Below are positions 41,141 through 48,930 of a DNA stretch of 64,000 bases, in pieces. Within the stretch, counting starts at the first letter, position 1, and every line of letters starts with the position of its first letter. Under the pieces are notes generated by a model. The model did not search any database and was not told the origin of the DNA. It worked only from the letters and a program-made list of their open reading frames with translations. The stretch comes from Halopelagius fulvigenes. Lineage in GTDB: Archaea > Halobacteriota > Halobacteria > Halobacteriales > Haloferacaceae. The position numbers and the translations under genes were made by a program. Where the stretch lies: the NCBI RefSeq assembly GCF_042662625.1, contig NZ_JBHSXH010000015.1, positions 1,488,001-1,552,000 on the forward strand, written 5' to 3'.

Positions 41141-43273
41141 ATGACACTCTTGCAGGCGGAACCGACCCGAGAGACGTTCTGGACCGTCGGGCCGGTCGGC
41201 GAGGCGGTCTTCTACGGCCTCGCGGCGATGGCTATCTTGATCTTCTGCTACGGCGTCTACGAACGGTTCGCGCGGTACGCCCGTGGCGGGGCCGACCCCT
41301 TCGACAGAGTCAACGACCTGCCGGGGCGAGTCGTTCGCGCGTCCCGGGTCGTCCTCTCGAACGAGAAGCAGTTCGACCGGGACCTGTTCGCCGGGGTGAT
41401 GCACGCGTTCATCCTTTGGGGCTTCCTGACGCTCCTCATCGGGACGACCATTCTGATGGTCGATATGGACATCTACCGCCGCCTGACGGGCACCTCGTTC
41501 TTCACGGGCGACTTCTACCTCTCGTACTCGTTCGTGATGGACGCCCTCGGGTTCCTGTTCGTCGTCGGCGTCGGCATGGCCATCTACCGTCGGTACGTCG
41601 TCCGCCAAGAGCGACTGTGGGGGAAACACACCGGCTTCGAGGACGACGTGTTCGTCTGGACGCTGTTCGTCCTCGGCGTCGGCGGGTACGTCATCGAGGG
41701 CCTCCGCATCGTCGGCACGGAGTTCCCCGCGTGGGAGACGGTGTCGTTCGTCGGCTACTTCGTCGCCCTCGCCTTCGACGCCGCCGGGGTGACGCCCGGA
41801 CTCGCGGCGACGCTCTACTGGGTCGGGTGGTGGTCCCACGCCCTCGTCGCCCTCGGGTTCGTCGCGTTCCTCCCGTACGCGAAGCCGTTCCACATGATCT
41901 CCTCGTTCGCCAACGTCGTCGCCCGCGACGAGAAGGCGGGCAAGCGCCTCCCGGGCGTCCCAGAGGACGCCGCGCCCGACGAGATAGGCTACACCGGAAT
42001 CGAGGACCTCTCGTGGAAGCAACTGCTCGACACCGACGCCTGCACCAAGTGCGGCCGGTGTTCGTCGGTCTGCCCCGCCAAGGAGGCGGGACGCCCCCTC
42101 GACCCGCGCGACGTGATTCTCGACCTGAAGTCCTACCGCGAGAGCCTCGACGCCGGGGAGACGGAACCGGTGGACATCGTCGCGGACGGCGGGCGGTCCG
42201 TCATCGCCGCCGAGACGATGGAGTCGTGCGTCGCCTGCATGGCCTGCATGGACTCCTGCCCCGTCGATATCGAACACCTCAGCCACTTCACGGAGATGAA
42301 CCGCCGCCTCACCGAGACGGGCCAGATGCAGGAACCCGTCCAGGAGGCGATGATGAACGTCTTCCAGAACGGCAACGCGTTCGGCGACCCGGCCCGCAAG
42401 CGACCGGAGTGGACCGAGGAACTCGACTTCGAGGTGCCCGACGCCCGCGAGGAACCCGTCGAGTACCTCTGGTACGTCGGCGACTACCCCTCCTACGACG
42501 AGCGGAACCGCCGCGTCGCGCGCTCTCTGGCCCGCCTGTTCGAACTCGCCGGCGTCTCCTACGGCATCCTCTACGAGGACGAACAGAACGACGGCAACGA
42601 CGTGCGGCGCGTCGGCGAGGAGGGCCTCTACGAGATGCTCGTCGAGGACAACGCCGCCGCGTTCGACGCCTGCGAGTTCGAGACGGTGGTCTGCACCGAC
42701 CCCCACTCGTACAACACGTTCGAGAACGAGTACCCGGAGATGGCCCCCGACTTCGACTACCCCGTCTACCACTACACGCAGGTGGTCGAATCGCTGGTGA
42801 AGGAGGGCGAGATCGAACTCGACGGGACGGAGCTCGACTACACCGTCACGTACCACGACCCGTGTCACCTCGGTCGGTACAACGACGAGTACGACGCCCC
42901 GAGGGAACTCGTCCGGGCGACGGGCGCGCGGTTGGCCGAGATGCCCCGCAACCGCGAGGACTCGTTCTGTTGCGGCGGCGGGGGCGGCGGCCTCTGGATG
43001 GACCACGACGAGACGAAAAAGCCGAGCGAGGAACGACTCCGCGAGGCCCTCGAAGATACCGAGGCCGGGCGCGCAGTCGAGAAGTTCGTCGTCGCCTGCC
43101 CGATGTGCGGCACGATGTACGAGGACGGCCGCAAGACCGGCGACTTCGAGGAGGACATCGAGATTATCGACGTGGCGGAACTCCTCGTGGAGGCGTTGGA
43201 GTCGAAACGGGGGGGCGTCGCGGAAACCGAGACGGGGTCGGACGACGGCACGACGCCCGCGTCGGCGGACTGA
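41141..43273 (+). CDS. Membrane-anchored Fe-S oxidoreductase (HdrD/LutA-like)
   Basis: A 710-residue fusion. Residues 1-270 hold about six transmembrane helices of the nitrate-reductase-gamma/heme-b type. Two [4Fe-4S] motifs follow, CTKCGRCSSVCPAKEAG near 300 and CVACMACMDSCPVD near 365. The C-terminal half has CCG (cysteine-rich) domains, with YHDPCHLGRYN, DSFCCGGGGGGLW and ACPMCGTMYED clear in the second. It probably passes electrons between a soluble donor, such as an acyl-CoA dehydrogenase/ETF pair, and the membrane quinone pool. The ATG at 41141 is supported by a TATA-like element. The acceptor is unknown. Confidence 0.9.
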   Translation: MTLLQAEPTRETFWTVGPVGEAVFYGLAAMAILIFCYGVYERFARYARGGADPFDRVNDLPGRVVRASRVVLSNEKQFDRDLFAGVMHAFILWGFLTLLIGTTILMVDMDIYRRLTGTSFFTGDFYLSYSFVMDALGFLFVVGVGMAIYRRYVVRQERLWGKHTGFEDDVFVWTLFVLGVGGYVIEGLRIVGTEFPAWETVSFVGYFVALAFDAAGVTPGLAATLYWVGWWSHALVALGFVAFLPYAKPFHMISSFANVVARDEKAGKRLPGVPEDAAPDEIGYTGIEDLSWKQLLDTDACTKCGRCSSVCPAKEAGRPLDPRDVILDLKSYRESLDAGETEPVDIVADGGRSVIAAETMESCVACMACMDSCPVDIEHLSHFTEMNRRLTETGQMQEPVQEAMMNVFQNGNAFGDPARKRPEWTEELDFEVPDAREEPVEYLWYVGDYPSYDERNRRVARSLARLFELAGVSYGILYEDEQNDGNDVRRVGEEGLYEMLVEDNAAAFDACEFETVVCTDPHSYNTFENEYPEMAPDFDYPVYHYTQVVESLVKEGEIELDGTELDYTVTYHDPCHLGRYNDEYDAPRELVRATGARLAEMPRNREDSFCCGGGGGGLWMDHDETKKPSEERLREALEDTEAGRAVEKFVVACPMCGTMYEDGRKTGDFEEDIEIIDVAELLVEALESKRGGVAETETGSDDGTTPASAD

Positions 43274-43301
43274 AGCGTCGACGCCGGAGGACCTCGCCGC
43301 C

Positions 43302-43625
43302 TCAGGAGTCGGCGTCCCCGCCGTCTCCCTCTTCTTTCTCGTGTCGCCGCCGCAGTTGGTCCACGAGGTTGAGGTGCATGAGGTGCAGGTGCATCCCGAT
43401 GCCGAACAGGAGCAGTCCCATGCCGACGAAGATGAGGGGGAGGAGGACGGCGTTGACTGCGCTCGGAACGCTGTCGAGGTTGTACGGGAGTCTGCCGACG
43501 AGAGCGAGGAGGAACGCGGCGAGGATGACGCCGAACCCGGCCCTGACGAACCGGGAGTACCGCCCCAGTTGGTCGATTCGGTCCTCTATCTCGCCGGTGT
43601 CGAGTGCGCGTTCGTCGTCTGTCAT
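43302..43625 (-). CDS. Two-helix haloarchaeal membrane protein, 107 aa
   Basis: A 107-residue protein with an acidic N-terminus (TDDERALDTGEIEDRIDQLG), hydrophobic helices at about 27-46 and 58-82, a His/Met-rich end of the second helix (GMHLHLMHLNLV), and a charged acidic tail. The HLHLMH segment could bind a metal or heme, but this is speculation. It converges on the Fe-S oxidoreductase with a gap of 28 bp. Family not recognised. Confidence 0.65.
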   Translation of the reverse strand: MTDDERALDTGEIEDRIDQLGRYSRFVRAGFGVILAAFLLALVGRLPYNLDSVPSAVNAVLLPLIFVGMGLLLFGIGMHLHLMHLNLVDQLRRRHEKEEGDGGDADS

Positions 43626-43743
43626 CGTGAGGGGTGGCCGCTGAACCGCGCTATCTGAACGTGAACCCTCCGTCCTTCGGTCGCCGAGGTGCGGACCGGC
43701 GGCTAGCGGAGGGATAAAACGGAGGAGTAGCGAGGAGACGGCC

Positions 43744-44196
43744 TCAGTTCATCGGGTACTCTTTCTGGAAGCCGCGGAACTCCGTGCGGTGGGCCTCCTC
43801 GTCGGCGAGGATGGTGACCGCGAGGTCCTCCGTCACGGGGTCGTCCGCTTCGCGCGCGGCGTTGACGAGCGACCGGTACGTCTCGATGGCGTCCTCCTCC
43901 GCCGTGAGGACGCCCTCGATGACCGAGACGACGTCCGTGCTGTCTTCCGGCGGTTGGAGATCCATCTGGTTCGCCTCGAACTCGGCGGACCCCGGCGGCT
44001 TCGCGTCGAGTTGCTTCAGGCGGTTCCCCAACATCTCGGCGTGGTTGAGTTCCTCTTGGATGTCCTCCTGAAGCGACTCTTTGACCTCCTCCGCGTGGAC
44101 GCCGTCGAGGACGATGGAGTTGGTCAAGTAGTTCATCACCGTCTCCAGTTCGTCCAGATACGCCTCTTTGAGTATAGACGTGATTTGGTCTGCCAT
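43744..44196 (-). CDS. Ferritin-like domain protein
   Basis: A 150-residue four-helix-bundle protein with a di-iron type pattern: Glu in YLDELETVMNYL near 13-22, EELNHAEML near 47-55, AEEDAIETYRSL near 99 and ADEEAHRTEF near 131. These resemble ferritin/rubrerythrin carboxylate and histidine ligands. It may store iron or detoxify peroxide, with DUF892-like or bacterioferritin-like families as alternatives. No rubredoxin domain follows. It is a single gene upstream of the 107-aa membrane protein on the same strand. Confidence 0.8.
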   Translation of the reverse strand: MADQITSILKEAYLDELETVMNYLTNSIVLDGVHAEEVKESLQEDIQEELNHAEMLGNRLKQLDAKPPGSAEFEANQMDLQPPEDSTDVVSVIEGVLTAEEDAIETYRSLVNAAREADDPVTEDLAVTILADEEAHRTEFRGFQKEYPMN

Positions 44197-44258
44197 CTCG
44201 GTAAGATGTTGGCCCGCCGAGAACTAATAACTACCCGCCGCGGGGCGTCTCTCGGCTC

Positions 44259-44630
44259 TCAGTCCAGAAATCCGACCAGTTCGACGGCGTAGCCGTCGGG
44301 GTCCTCGACGAACGCGGCGCGGGCGTTCGCCTCCTCGATAGTCATCGGTTCGTGGACGACCGGACAGCCCGTCTCCTCGACGACGCGTTCGAACTCGGCG
44401 TCCACGTCGTCCACCTCGACGGCGACGTGGTCCACGCCCGAGGGGTCCACCGACTCGTCGCTCTCAGGGTCGTACTTGAACTGCAGTTCCAAGCCGTCTT
44501 CGCCGCCGACGTACACGTTGCGGACGCCGTCGAGGGTGAACTCGTGGGCGAATTCGAGTCCGAGCGTCTCGTAGAAATCGAGCGTCGCGTCCACGTCCGA
44601 CACGTCGAGCGCCGTATGGATGAGTCGCAT
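44259..44630 (-). CDS. VOC-family (glyoxalase I-like) protein
   Basis: A 123-residue metal-binding enzyme of the vicinal oxygen chelate fold. Two beta-alpha-beta modules are visible: RLIHTALDVSDVDATLDFY with the first His ligand, and DHVAVEVDDVDAEF near 68, followed by the ligand Glu in DPDGYAVELVGF near 114. The pattern is close to lactoylglutathione lyase, but haloarchaea use other thiols, so the substrate is not certain. The ATG at 44630 gives the usual immediate start of the first strand. It is 37 bp downstream of the ferredoxin gene on the same strand. Confidence 0.85.
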   Translation of the reverse strand: MRLIHTALDVSDVDATLDFYETLGLEFAHEFTLDGVRNVYVGGEDGLELQFKYDPESDESVDPSGVDHVAVEVDDVDAEFERVVEETGCPVVHEPMTIEEANARAAFVEDPDGYAVELVGFLD

Positions 44631-44667
44631 GGCGGTCAGACGACCGCACTCGTGAAATATCGGTCGG

Positions 44668-44988
44668 TCAGGCCCGGGAGGCGTCCACGTCGATGGCGTC
44701 CACGGGGCAGATATCGACGCAGAGCATGCAGTCGATGCACTGGTCCTCGCGCGTCGGTTCGACCTTCCTCTCGCTTTCGGGGTGGTCGGGCGTGTCCACC
44801 CACGTGAACACGTCCACGGGGCAGTTCTCCAGACACGCGCCGTCGGCGACGCAGATGTCGTAATCGACGGCGACGTGCGTGCCGTGGATGCCGAGTTTCT
44901 CCGGCGGGTCCACGGGGCCCCAGACGGCCACCCCGTTCTCCTCGCCGACGTTCTCGCGGTTCGCATCGAAGTTCGGATCGATTCCCAT
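44668..44988 (-). CDS. Ferredoxin with zinc-ferredoxin-type N-terminal extension
   Basis: A 106-residue soluble electron carrier. The C-terminal half carries two clusters, CVADGACLENCPVD near 46-59 and CIDCMLCVDICPVD near 84-97. The spacing resembles seven- or eight-iron ferredoxins. The N-terminal 40 residues (GPVDPPEKLGIHGTHVAVD) resemble the zinc-binding extension of archaeal zinc-ferredoxins, with two His (GIHGTH) near 35. The ATG at 44988 begins MGIDPNFDANRENVG. It diverges from the cupin gene. Likely acceptor for 2-oxoacid oxidoreductases; this is family knowledge. Confidence 0.85.
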   Translation of the reverse strand: MGIDPNFDANRENVGEENGVAVWGPVDPPEKLGIHGTHVAVDYDICVADGACLENCPVDVFTWVDTPDHPESERKVEPTREDQCIDCMLCVDICPVDAIDVDASRA

Positions 44989-45115
44989 TTGGCGGCAGTA
45001 ATCGCCCGGCCGTACTAAAGCGTCCGACTCGGAGATCGGCGACTCGACGCGGGCGGAGGCGCGACTCGGGCCGCCTCGCGTGACACCCAAGTGATCGACG
45101 CGCGTCCCCGTACTC

Positions 45116-45622
45116 ATGCCGCGCGTCAACGAGTCGGACGTCGAGTGGACGGAGAACGAACGCGGAGAGACGCGGTTCCGCCGGAAGCAACTCGGGGCCG
45201 CCGCGGACGCGGACCGCCTCGGCGCGAGTCTCTACGAACTCCCGCCTGGGGCGTCGTCGTGGCCTTACCACTACCACGCGGGCAACGAGGAGGCGGTGTA
45301 CGTCCTCTCGGGGACGGGCGTCCTCCGGACACCGGAGGGCGAATCGGCCGTCGAACCGGGCGACTTCGCCGTCTTTCCGGACGGCGAGTCCGGCGCGCAC
45401 CGCCTGCGGAACGACGGCGACGAACCGCTTCGCTACCTCGCCGTCTCGACGATGAGAGACCCCGACGTGACCGTCTACCCCGACTCCGAGAAGGTGGGCG
45501 TGTTCGCCGGGTCGCCGCCCGGCGGACGCGAGGAACGGACCGTCTCCGGCTACTTTCGGCGCGAGGACGCGGTGGACTACTGGGTCGGCGAGGAGGAGTC
45601 GGAACGCGACGGGCGAGAATAG
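45116..45622 (+). CDS. Cupin-domain protein
   Basis: A 168-residue single-domain cupin. Motif 1 reads WPYHYHAGNEEAVYVLSGTG near 44, with the two His and Glu metal ligands. Motif 2 reads PGDFAVFPDGESGAHRLRN near 83, with the last His. The product could be a sugar isomerase-like or dioxygenase-like enzyme, or only a binding protein. The acidic tail is not part of the fold. It diverges from the ferredoxin gene, with a 127-bp shared region. Confidence 0.8.
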   Translation: MPRVNESDVEWTENERGETRFRRKQLGAAADADRLGASLYELPPGASSWPYHYHAGNEEAVYVLSGTGVLRTPEGESAVEPGDFAVFPDGESGAHRLRNDGDEPLRYLAVSTMRDPDVTVYPDSEKVGVFAGSPPGGREERTVSGYFRREDAVDYWVGEEESERDGRE

Positions 45623-45659
45623 ACGAGGCGACCCGGTCGCCCCGTCGGATACGGGACGC

Positions 45660-45950
45660 TCACGCGAGGGCGGTCTGGACGCTGTCGAGGACGTCTCGCG
45701 CCGGACTCCGGTCCCGCGGCGGTACGCTCCCGTCGATGTACGACCGGAGCACCGACGTCAGGTACTCCAGTTGCTCGCAGTCGAAGTCCTTCCCCTCTTC
45801 GAGGCGGAAGAGGAGGGTGAGCGCCCGTTCGGCGTCGTTCCCCTCGTCCAGTTCTCGTTCCACGGTGTCGAGGAGTGCGGTGTGCAGGACCCAGGCCTCC
45901 TCGCGGTTCAAATCGAGCGTCGTCGGGCAGTCGTGTGCCGGAGCGGTCAT
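45660..45950 (-). CDS. Haloarchaea-specific helical protein, 96 aa
   Basis: A 96-residue acidic protein, nearly all helix: LDLNREEAWVLHTALLDTVE, then ERALTLLFRLEEGKDFDCEQ and LEYLTSVLRSYI. No catalytic motif. From memory it resembles a haloarchaeal family numbered near DUF785x; unverified. The ATG at 45950 is preferred because a TATA-like element (45985-45990) lies about 35 nt upstream. It converges on the cupin gene. Confidence 0.65.
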   Translation of the reverse strand: MTAPAHDCPTTLDLNREEAWVLHTALLDTVERELDEGNDAERALTLLFRLEEGKDFDCEQLEYLTSVLRSYIDGSVPPRDRSPARDVLDSVQTALA

Positions 45951-45984
45951 TGTCTTACTCCGGGCGAAACTACACCCCGGACGG

Positions 45985-45990
45985 TATAAA
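45985..45990 (-). promoter_or_regulatory. TATA box of the 96-aa protein gene
   Basis: On the minus strand it reads TTTATA within CCTTTATACCG, leaving a leader of roughly ten nucleotides before 45950. Confidence 0.5.
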
Positions 45991-46100
45991 GGTGTGTTTG
46001 GTATTAGCACACTGCGCACACTAGCGGCAACAGATGCGGTTCGTCGGGTAGGACGTCCGGTCTTCTCCCCCGAGGCGGAATCGGTCGTCTCGGCGGGAGA

Positions 46101-46673
46101 TCAGTCGGCGTCCCGGGTGAAGTTCCGGAGGAGGCGGTCGCCGAACAGGAGCACGAACAGTGCGCCGAGGAGGTCGAACAGGAGGTCTTCGACGGTGTCG
46201 CGGCGACCGTAGTAGACGAGTACGGGTTCGATACCGAGGCGGTCCGACAACCGGTGGACCGCGTACTCCATGATCTCCCAGAGGAGGCCGCCGCCGACGA
46301 TGGATGCGAGAACGTCTCGTCGGGGGTTACGTCCGAGATGGTCCGCGGCGACGTGGACGAACCCGCCGAGGAGCGTCGCAGAGAGGACGTGCGTGACGTG
46401 GTCCCACCACCACGTGTCGTCGTAGGGGCCGAGGATTCCGACGGCGTGCGCGAGCATCGAAATCTCCGTGTACACTCGCTGCCACGGCCGGAACTCGACG
46501 TCGAACAGGCGTTCGGCGACGCTCGGGAGGTAGGTCGCCGCGAACATGAGAACGGCGTTCACGACCGCGTCGGGGTCCCGTTGGCGAAGTCCCTCGACGA
46601 ACACGGCGAGAGTCGCGCCCTTGATACCTCGCTCGGCCGTCTGCTCCGTCGGAGTTCGCGTCGGTTCCGTCAT
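46101..46673 (-). CDS. Multi-pass membrane protein with WDHVTH motif
   Basis: A 190-residue membrane protein. WWWDHVTHVLSATLLGG near 88, GGGLLWEIMEYAVHRL near 128 and DLLFDLLGALFVLLFGD near 163 mirror the island protein at 5454-6083. The family resembles DUF2238/YjdF-like membrane proteins; the conserved W, D, H and E inside membrane segments suggest a metal or lipid headgroup site. The ATG at 46673 gives a polar 20-residue start. It stands alone downstream of the acyl-CoA dehydrogenase. Confidence 0.7.
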   Translation of the reverse strand: MTEPTRTPTEQTAERGIKGATLAVFVEGLRQRDPDAVVNAVLMFAATYLPSVAERLFDVEFRPWQRVYTEISMLAHAVGILGPYDDTWWWDHVTHVLSATLLGGFVHVAADHLGRNPRRDVLASIVGGGLLWEIMEYAVHRLSDRLGIEPVLVYYGRRDTVEDLLFDLLGALFVLLFGDRLLRNFTRDAD

Positions 46674-46742
46674 AGATGCGGCTCACCGAGACGAAGGGGG
46701 CCAGAACGGATAGGCGTGTGGTCCGTTTCGGACGAGAACCCC

Positions 46743-46771
46743 GTGTCGAGCGAACGGAGTTACTCGAAGGC
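46743..46771. repeat. Second copy of the acyl-CoA dehydrogenase 3'-end/terminator sequence
   Basis: 29 bp match 46802-46830 at about 24 positions. On the minus strand the copy again encodes a GIA...-like gene end and a weaker stem-loop. It looks like a small tandem duplication of the gene tail. Confidence 0.5.
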
Positions 46772-46804
46772 GCGATGCCCGTCGCTAACTGCGATTCCAC
46801 CGTA

Positions 46805-46826
46805 TCGAGTGACCGAAGTCACTCGA
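46805..46826 (-). terminator. Hairpin overlapping the acyl-CoA dehydrogenase stop codon
   Basis: TCGAGTGA and TCACTCGA form a perfect 8-bp stem with a six-base loop. The stop codon TGA (46819-46821 on the minus strand) is inside the stem. Probable 3'-end or terminator structure. Confidence 0.5.
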
Positions 46827-47982
46827 AGGCTGCAATCCCAGTTAGATCCTCCCCTAACACGAGCGTGTGGATGTCGTGGGTGCCCTCGTACGTGTACACC
46901 GTCTCGACGTTCGCCAGGTGCCGCATCGGCGAGTAGTCCGTCGTGATGCCGTTGCCGCCCAGCATCTCTCGGGCGGTTCGCGTCACCTCGCGCGCCATGG
47001 CGACGTTGTGTCGCTTCGCCATCGAGACGTGTTGGGGGCGGAGTTCGCCCCGTTCTTTCAACTCCGCGAGGCGATACGCCATCAGTTGCCCGTTCGTGAT
47101 CTGCGTCGCCATCTCGGCGAGTTTCTGCTGTTGTATCTGGAAGCGCGCGATGGGGCCGCCGAACTGCTCTCTGTCCTTCGCGTACTCGCGGGCCGCCTCG
47201 AACGCGTCCCGCGCCGCGCCGACGATACCCCACGAGATGCCGAACCGCGCCTGCGTGAGACAGGAGAGCGGTCCCTTCATCCCCTCGACGTTCGGGAGGA
47301 CGTTCTCCTCGGGCACCCGAACGTCGTTGAGACCGATTTCGCCCGTGACCGACGCCCGCATCGAGAGTTTGTCGTGGATCGGGTTCGTCGTCACGCCGTC
47401 GCGGTCCGTCTCGACCAGAACGCCCCGGACGGGCGACCCCTCGGCGGAGACGTCCCGCGCCCAGACGACGGCCACGTCCGCGATGGGCGAGTTCGTTATC
47501 CACGTCTTCGACCCGTTCAGGACGTATCCGTCCGCGTCCTTCTCCGCCCGCGTCTCCATCCCCGCGGGGTTCGAACCGTGCTCGGGTTCGGTCAGACCGA
47601 AACAGCCCACCGCCTCCCCCCTGCCGAGGGCCGGAAGCCACCGCTCCTTCTGTTCTTCGGACCCGTAGGCGTGGATGGGGTACATGACGAGTGCGCCCTG
47701 CACGCTCGCCATCGAGCGAATCCCCGAGTCCCCGGCTTCGAGTTCCTGCATCAGGACGCCGTACGCCCTTTCGCCGACGCCCGGGAGGCCGTACCCGTCG
47801 ATGGTCGGCGCGTAGAAGCCGAGTTCGCCCATCTTCGGTACGAGTTCCTCCGGGAACGTCCCCGCCTCGAAGTGGTCGCCGACGTCGGGTTTGACCTCCT
47901 CCTCGACGAACCGGCGCGCCTCGTCGCGTATCATGCGCTCTTCGGGCGTGAGGTCCGACTCCAATTCGAGATAATCGAGCAT
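46819..47982 (-). CDS. Acyl-CoA dehydrogenase, glutaryl-CoA dehydrogenase-like
   Basis: An FAD-dependent dehydrogenase of 387 residues. Motifs: VGCFGLTEPEHGSNPAGM near 125 and GSKTWITNSPIADVAVVWA near 157 bind FAD and substrate, and YTYEGTHDIHTLVLGEDLTG near the end carries the catalytic Glu. This C-terminal sequence and ARFGISWGIVGAA are close to glutaryl-CoA dehydrogenases, which oxidise and decarboxylate glutaryl-CoA; a short-chain acyl-CoA substrate is an alternative. The partner Fe-S oxidoreductase at 41141 could take its electrons through ETF, which is not in the window. Confidence 0.9.
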   Translation of the reverse strand: MLDYLELESDLTPEERMIRDEARRFVEEEVKPDVGDHFEAGTFPEELVPKMGELGFYAPTIDGYGLPGVGERAYGVLMQELEAGDSGIRSMASVQGALVMYPIHAYGSEEQKERWLPALGRGEAVGCFGLTEPEHGSNPAGMETRAEKDADGYVLNGSKTWITNSPIADVAVVWARDVSAEGSPVRGVLVETDRDGVTTNPIHDKLSMRASVTGEIGLNDVRVPEENVLPNVEGMKGPLSCLTQARFGISWGIVGAARDAFEAAREYAKDREQFGGPIARFQIQQQKLAEMATQITNGQLMAYRLAELKERGELRPQHVSMAKRHNVAMAREVTRTAREMLGGNGITTDYSPMRHLANVETVYTYEGTHDIHTLVLGEDLTGIAAFE

Positions 47983-48060
47983 GAACGACTCTTGCGCGGT
48001 ACGGCGACAAAAGCGTTCGCTCGCGTCCCGTCGGGCGACGAAAGCGGGGAGAAAGCCGCG

Positions 48061-48807
48061 TCAGACCGTCAGTTCGGCGTCCGGTTCCTCGGTGACGTCC
48101 GCGTCGACGTCCGCGTCCGCGGCGACGTGTTCGGCGTACGCCACGAAGTTGTCGAACAGTCGCTTCGCCTCGCAGGCCGCCTCGTAGTTCTCGGCGTCGA
48201 TGCCCGCGACGACGGATTCGATTCGTTCCTCGGGGAGGTCCTTCCCCCGGGTGACGGATTCGGCCGTCTGCGGGTCGTACTCGGGGTGGAACTGGACGCC
48301 CCACGCGCGTCCCTTCCGGAAGGCGTGGACGCCGTAGTCGTTCTCCGCGACGAGTTCCGCCCCCGGCGGGAGTTCGACGACGGCGTCCGAGTGCGTCGTG
48401 AAGGCGGTGAACGTCTCGCCGATGCCCTCGAACAGGGCGTCGTCGCCGGAGTGCGCCACCTCGCGGTAGCCGAGTTCGTACTCGCCCATGCCCTCCACGC
48501 GGCCGCCGAGTGCGGTCGCGAGCACCTGATGGCCGTAACAGACGCCGAGCATCGGCAAGCCGGCGTCGTGGGCGTCGCTCACGTAGTCCACCAGCGGTTC
48601 TATCCAGTCTTCGTCCCAGTAGACGGACGACCGCGACCCGGTGACGACGACGCCGTCGAAGTCGAAGTCGTCCGGCAGTTCGCCGGCCGTCGCGTCGAAC
48701 TCGGAGAGGTCGGCGTCGAGTTCGCGCCGGAAGTTGCGCCGCGTGTTCGGGTCGCGGTGCGACGCGTCGAGAAGTGCAAATCGGAGGCGAGAGTGGCCCG
48801 TACTCAT
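48061..48807 (-). CDS. Class I glutamine amidotransferase (GuaA-like, stand-alone)
   Basis: A 248-residue type 1 glutaminase. The catalytic triad is visible: Cys in LGVCYGHQVLA near 89 and His/Glu in VQFHPEYDPQT near 172. No synthetase domain is attached and none is nearby. The N-terminus (LRFALLDASHRDPNTRRNF) is similar to stand-alone archaeal GMP synthase-like amidotransferases; it could also be a gamma-glutamyl hydrolase-like enzyme. The ATG at 48807 is preferred over an upstream methionine that lies in the promoter. The tail is Asp/Val-rich and acidic. Confidence 0.85.
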   Translation of the reverse strand: MSTGHSRLRFALLDASHRDPNTRRNFRRELDADLSEFDATAGELPDDFDFDGVVVTGSRSSVYWDEDWIEPLVDYVSDAHDAGLPMLGVCYGHQVLATALGGRVEGMGEYELGYREVAHSGDDALFEGIGETFTAFTTHSDAVVELPPGAELVAENDYGVHAFRKGRAWGVQFHPEYDPQTAESVTRGKDLPEERIESVVAGIDAENYEAACEAKRLFDNFVAYAEHVAADADVDADVTEEPDAELTV

Positions 48808-48930
48808 CACTGCGTGCGAACGTTTCCCGCGAAGAAGTGTCTTGCGCACGTGGCGCGTCGTGCCGGTCTTCCAGACGCCGCCGCGCGGACCGGTGGCGCG
48901 TCGCCGACAGTCGCCGCCGAACCGACGGCG

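Noticed and set aside
39812..43006. A 1064-codon open frame on the minus strand across bioM, bioN and the Fe-S oxidoreductase gene
   Set aside because: It is antisense to three genes with clear families; the translation is His/Arg/Glu-rich with no domain. Long antisense frames are expected at this G+C.
46760..46818. Extension of the acyl-CoA dehydrogenase past its stop, as another frame ends with a similar GIAVSDGHRAFE
   Set aside because: The true frame ends in TGIAAFE as expected for the family. The similar ending arises from the tandem copy of the 3' end.
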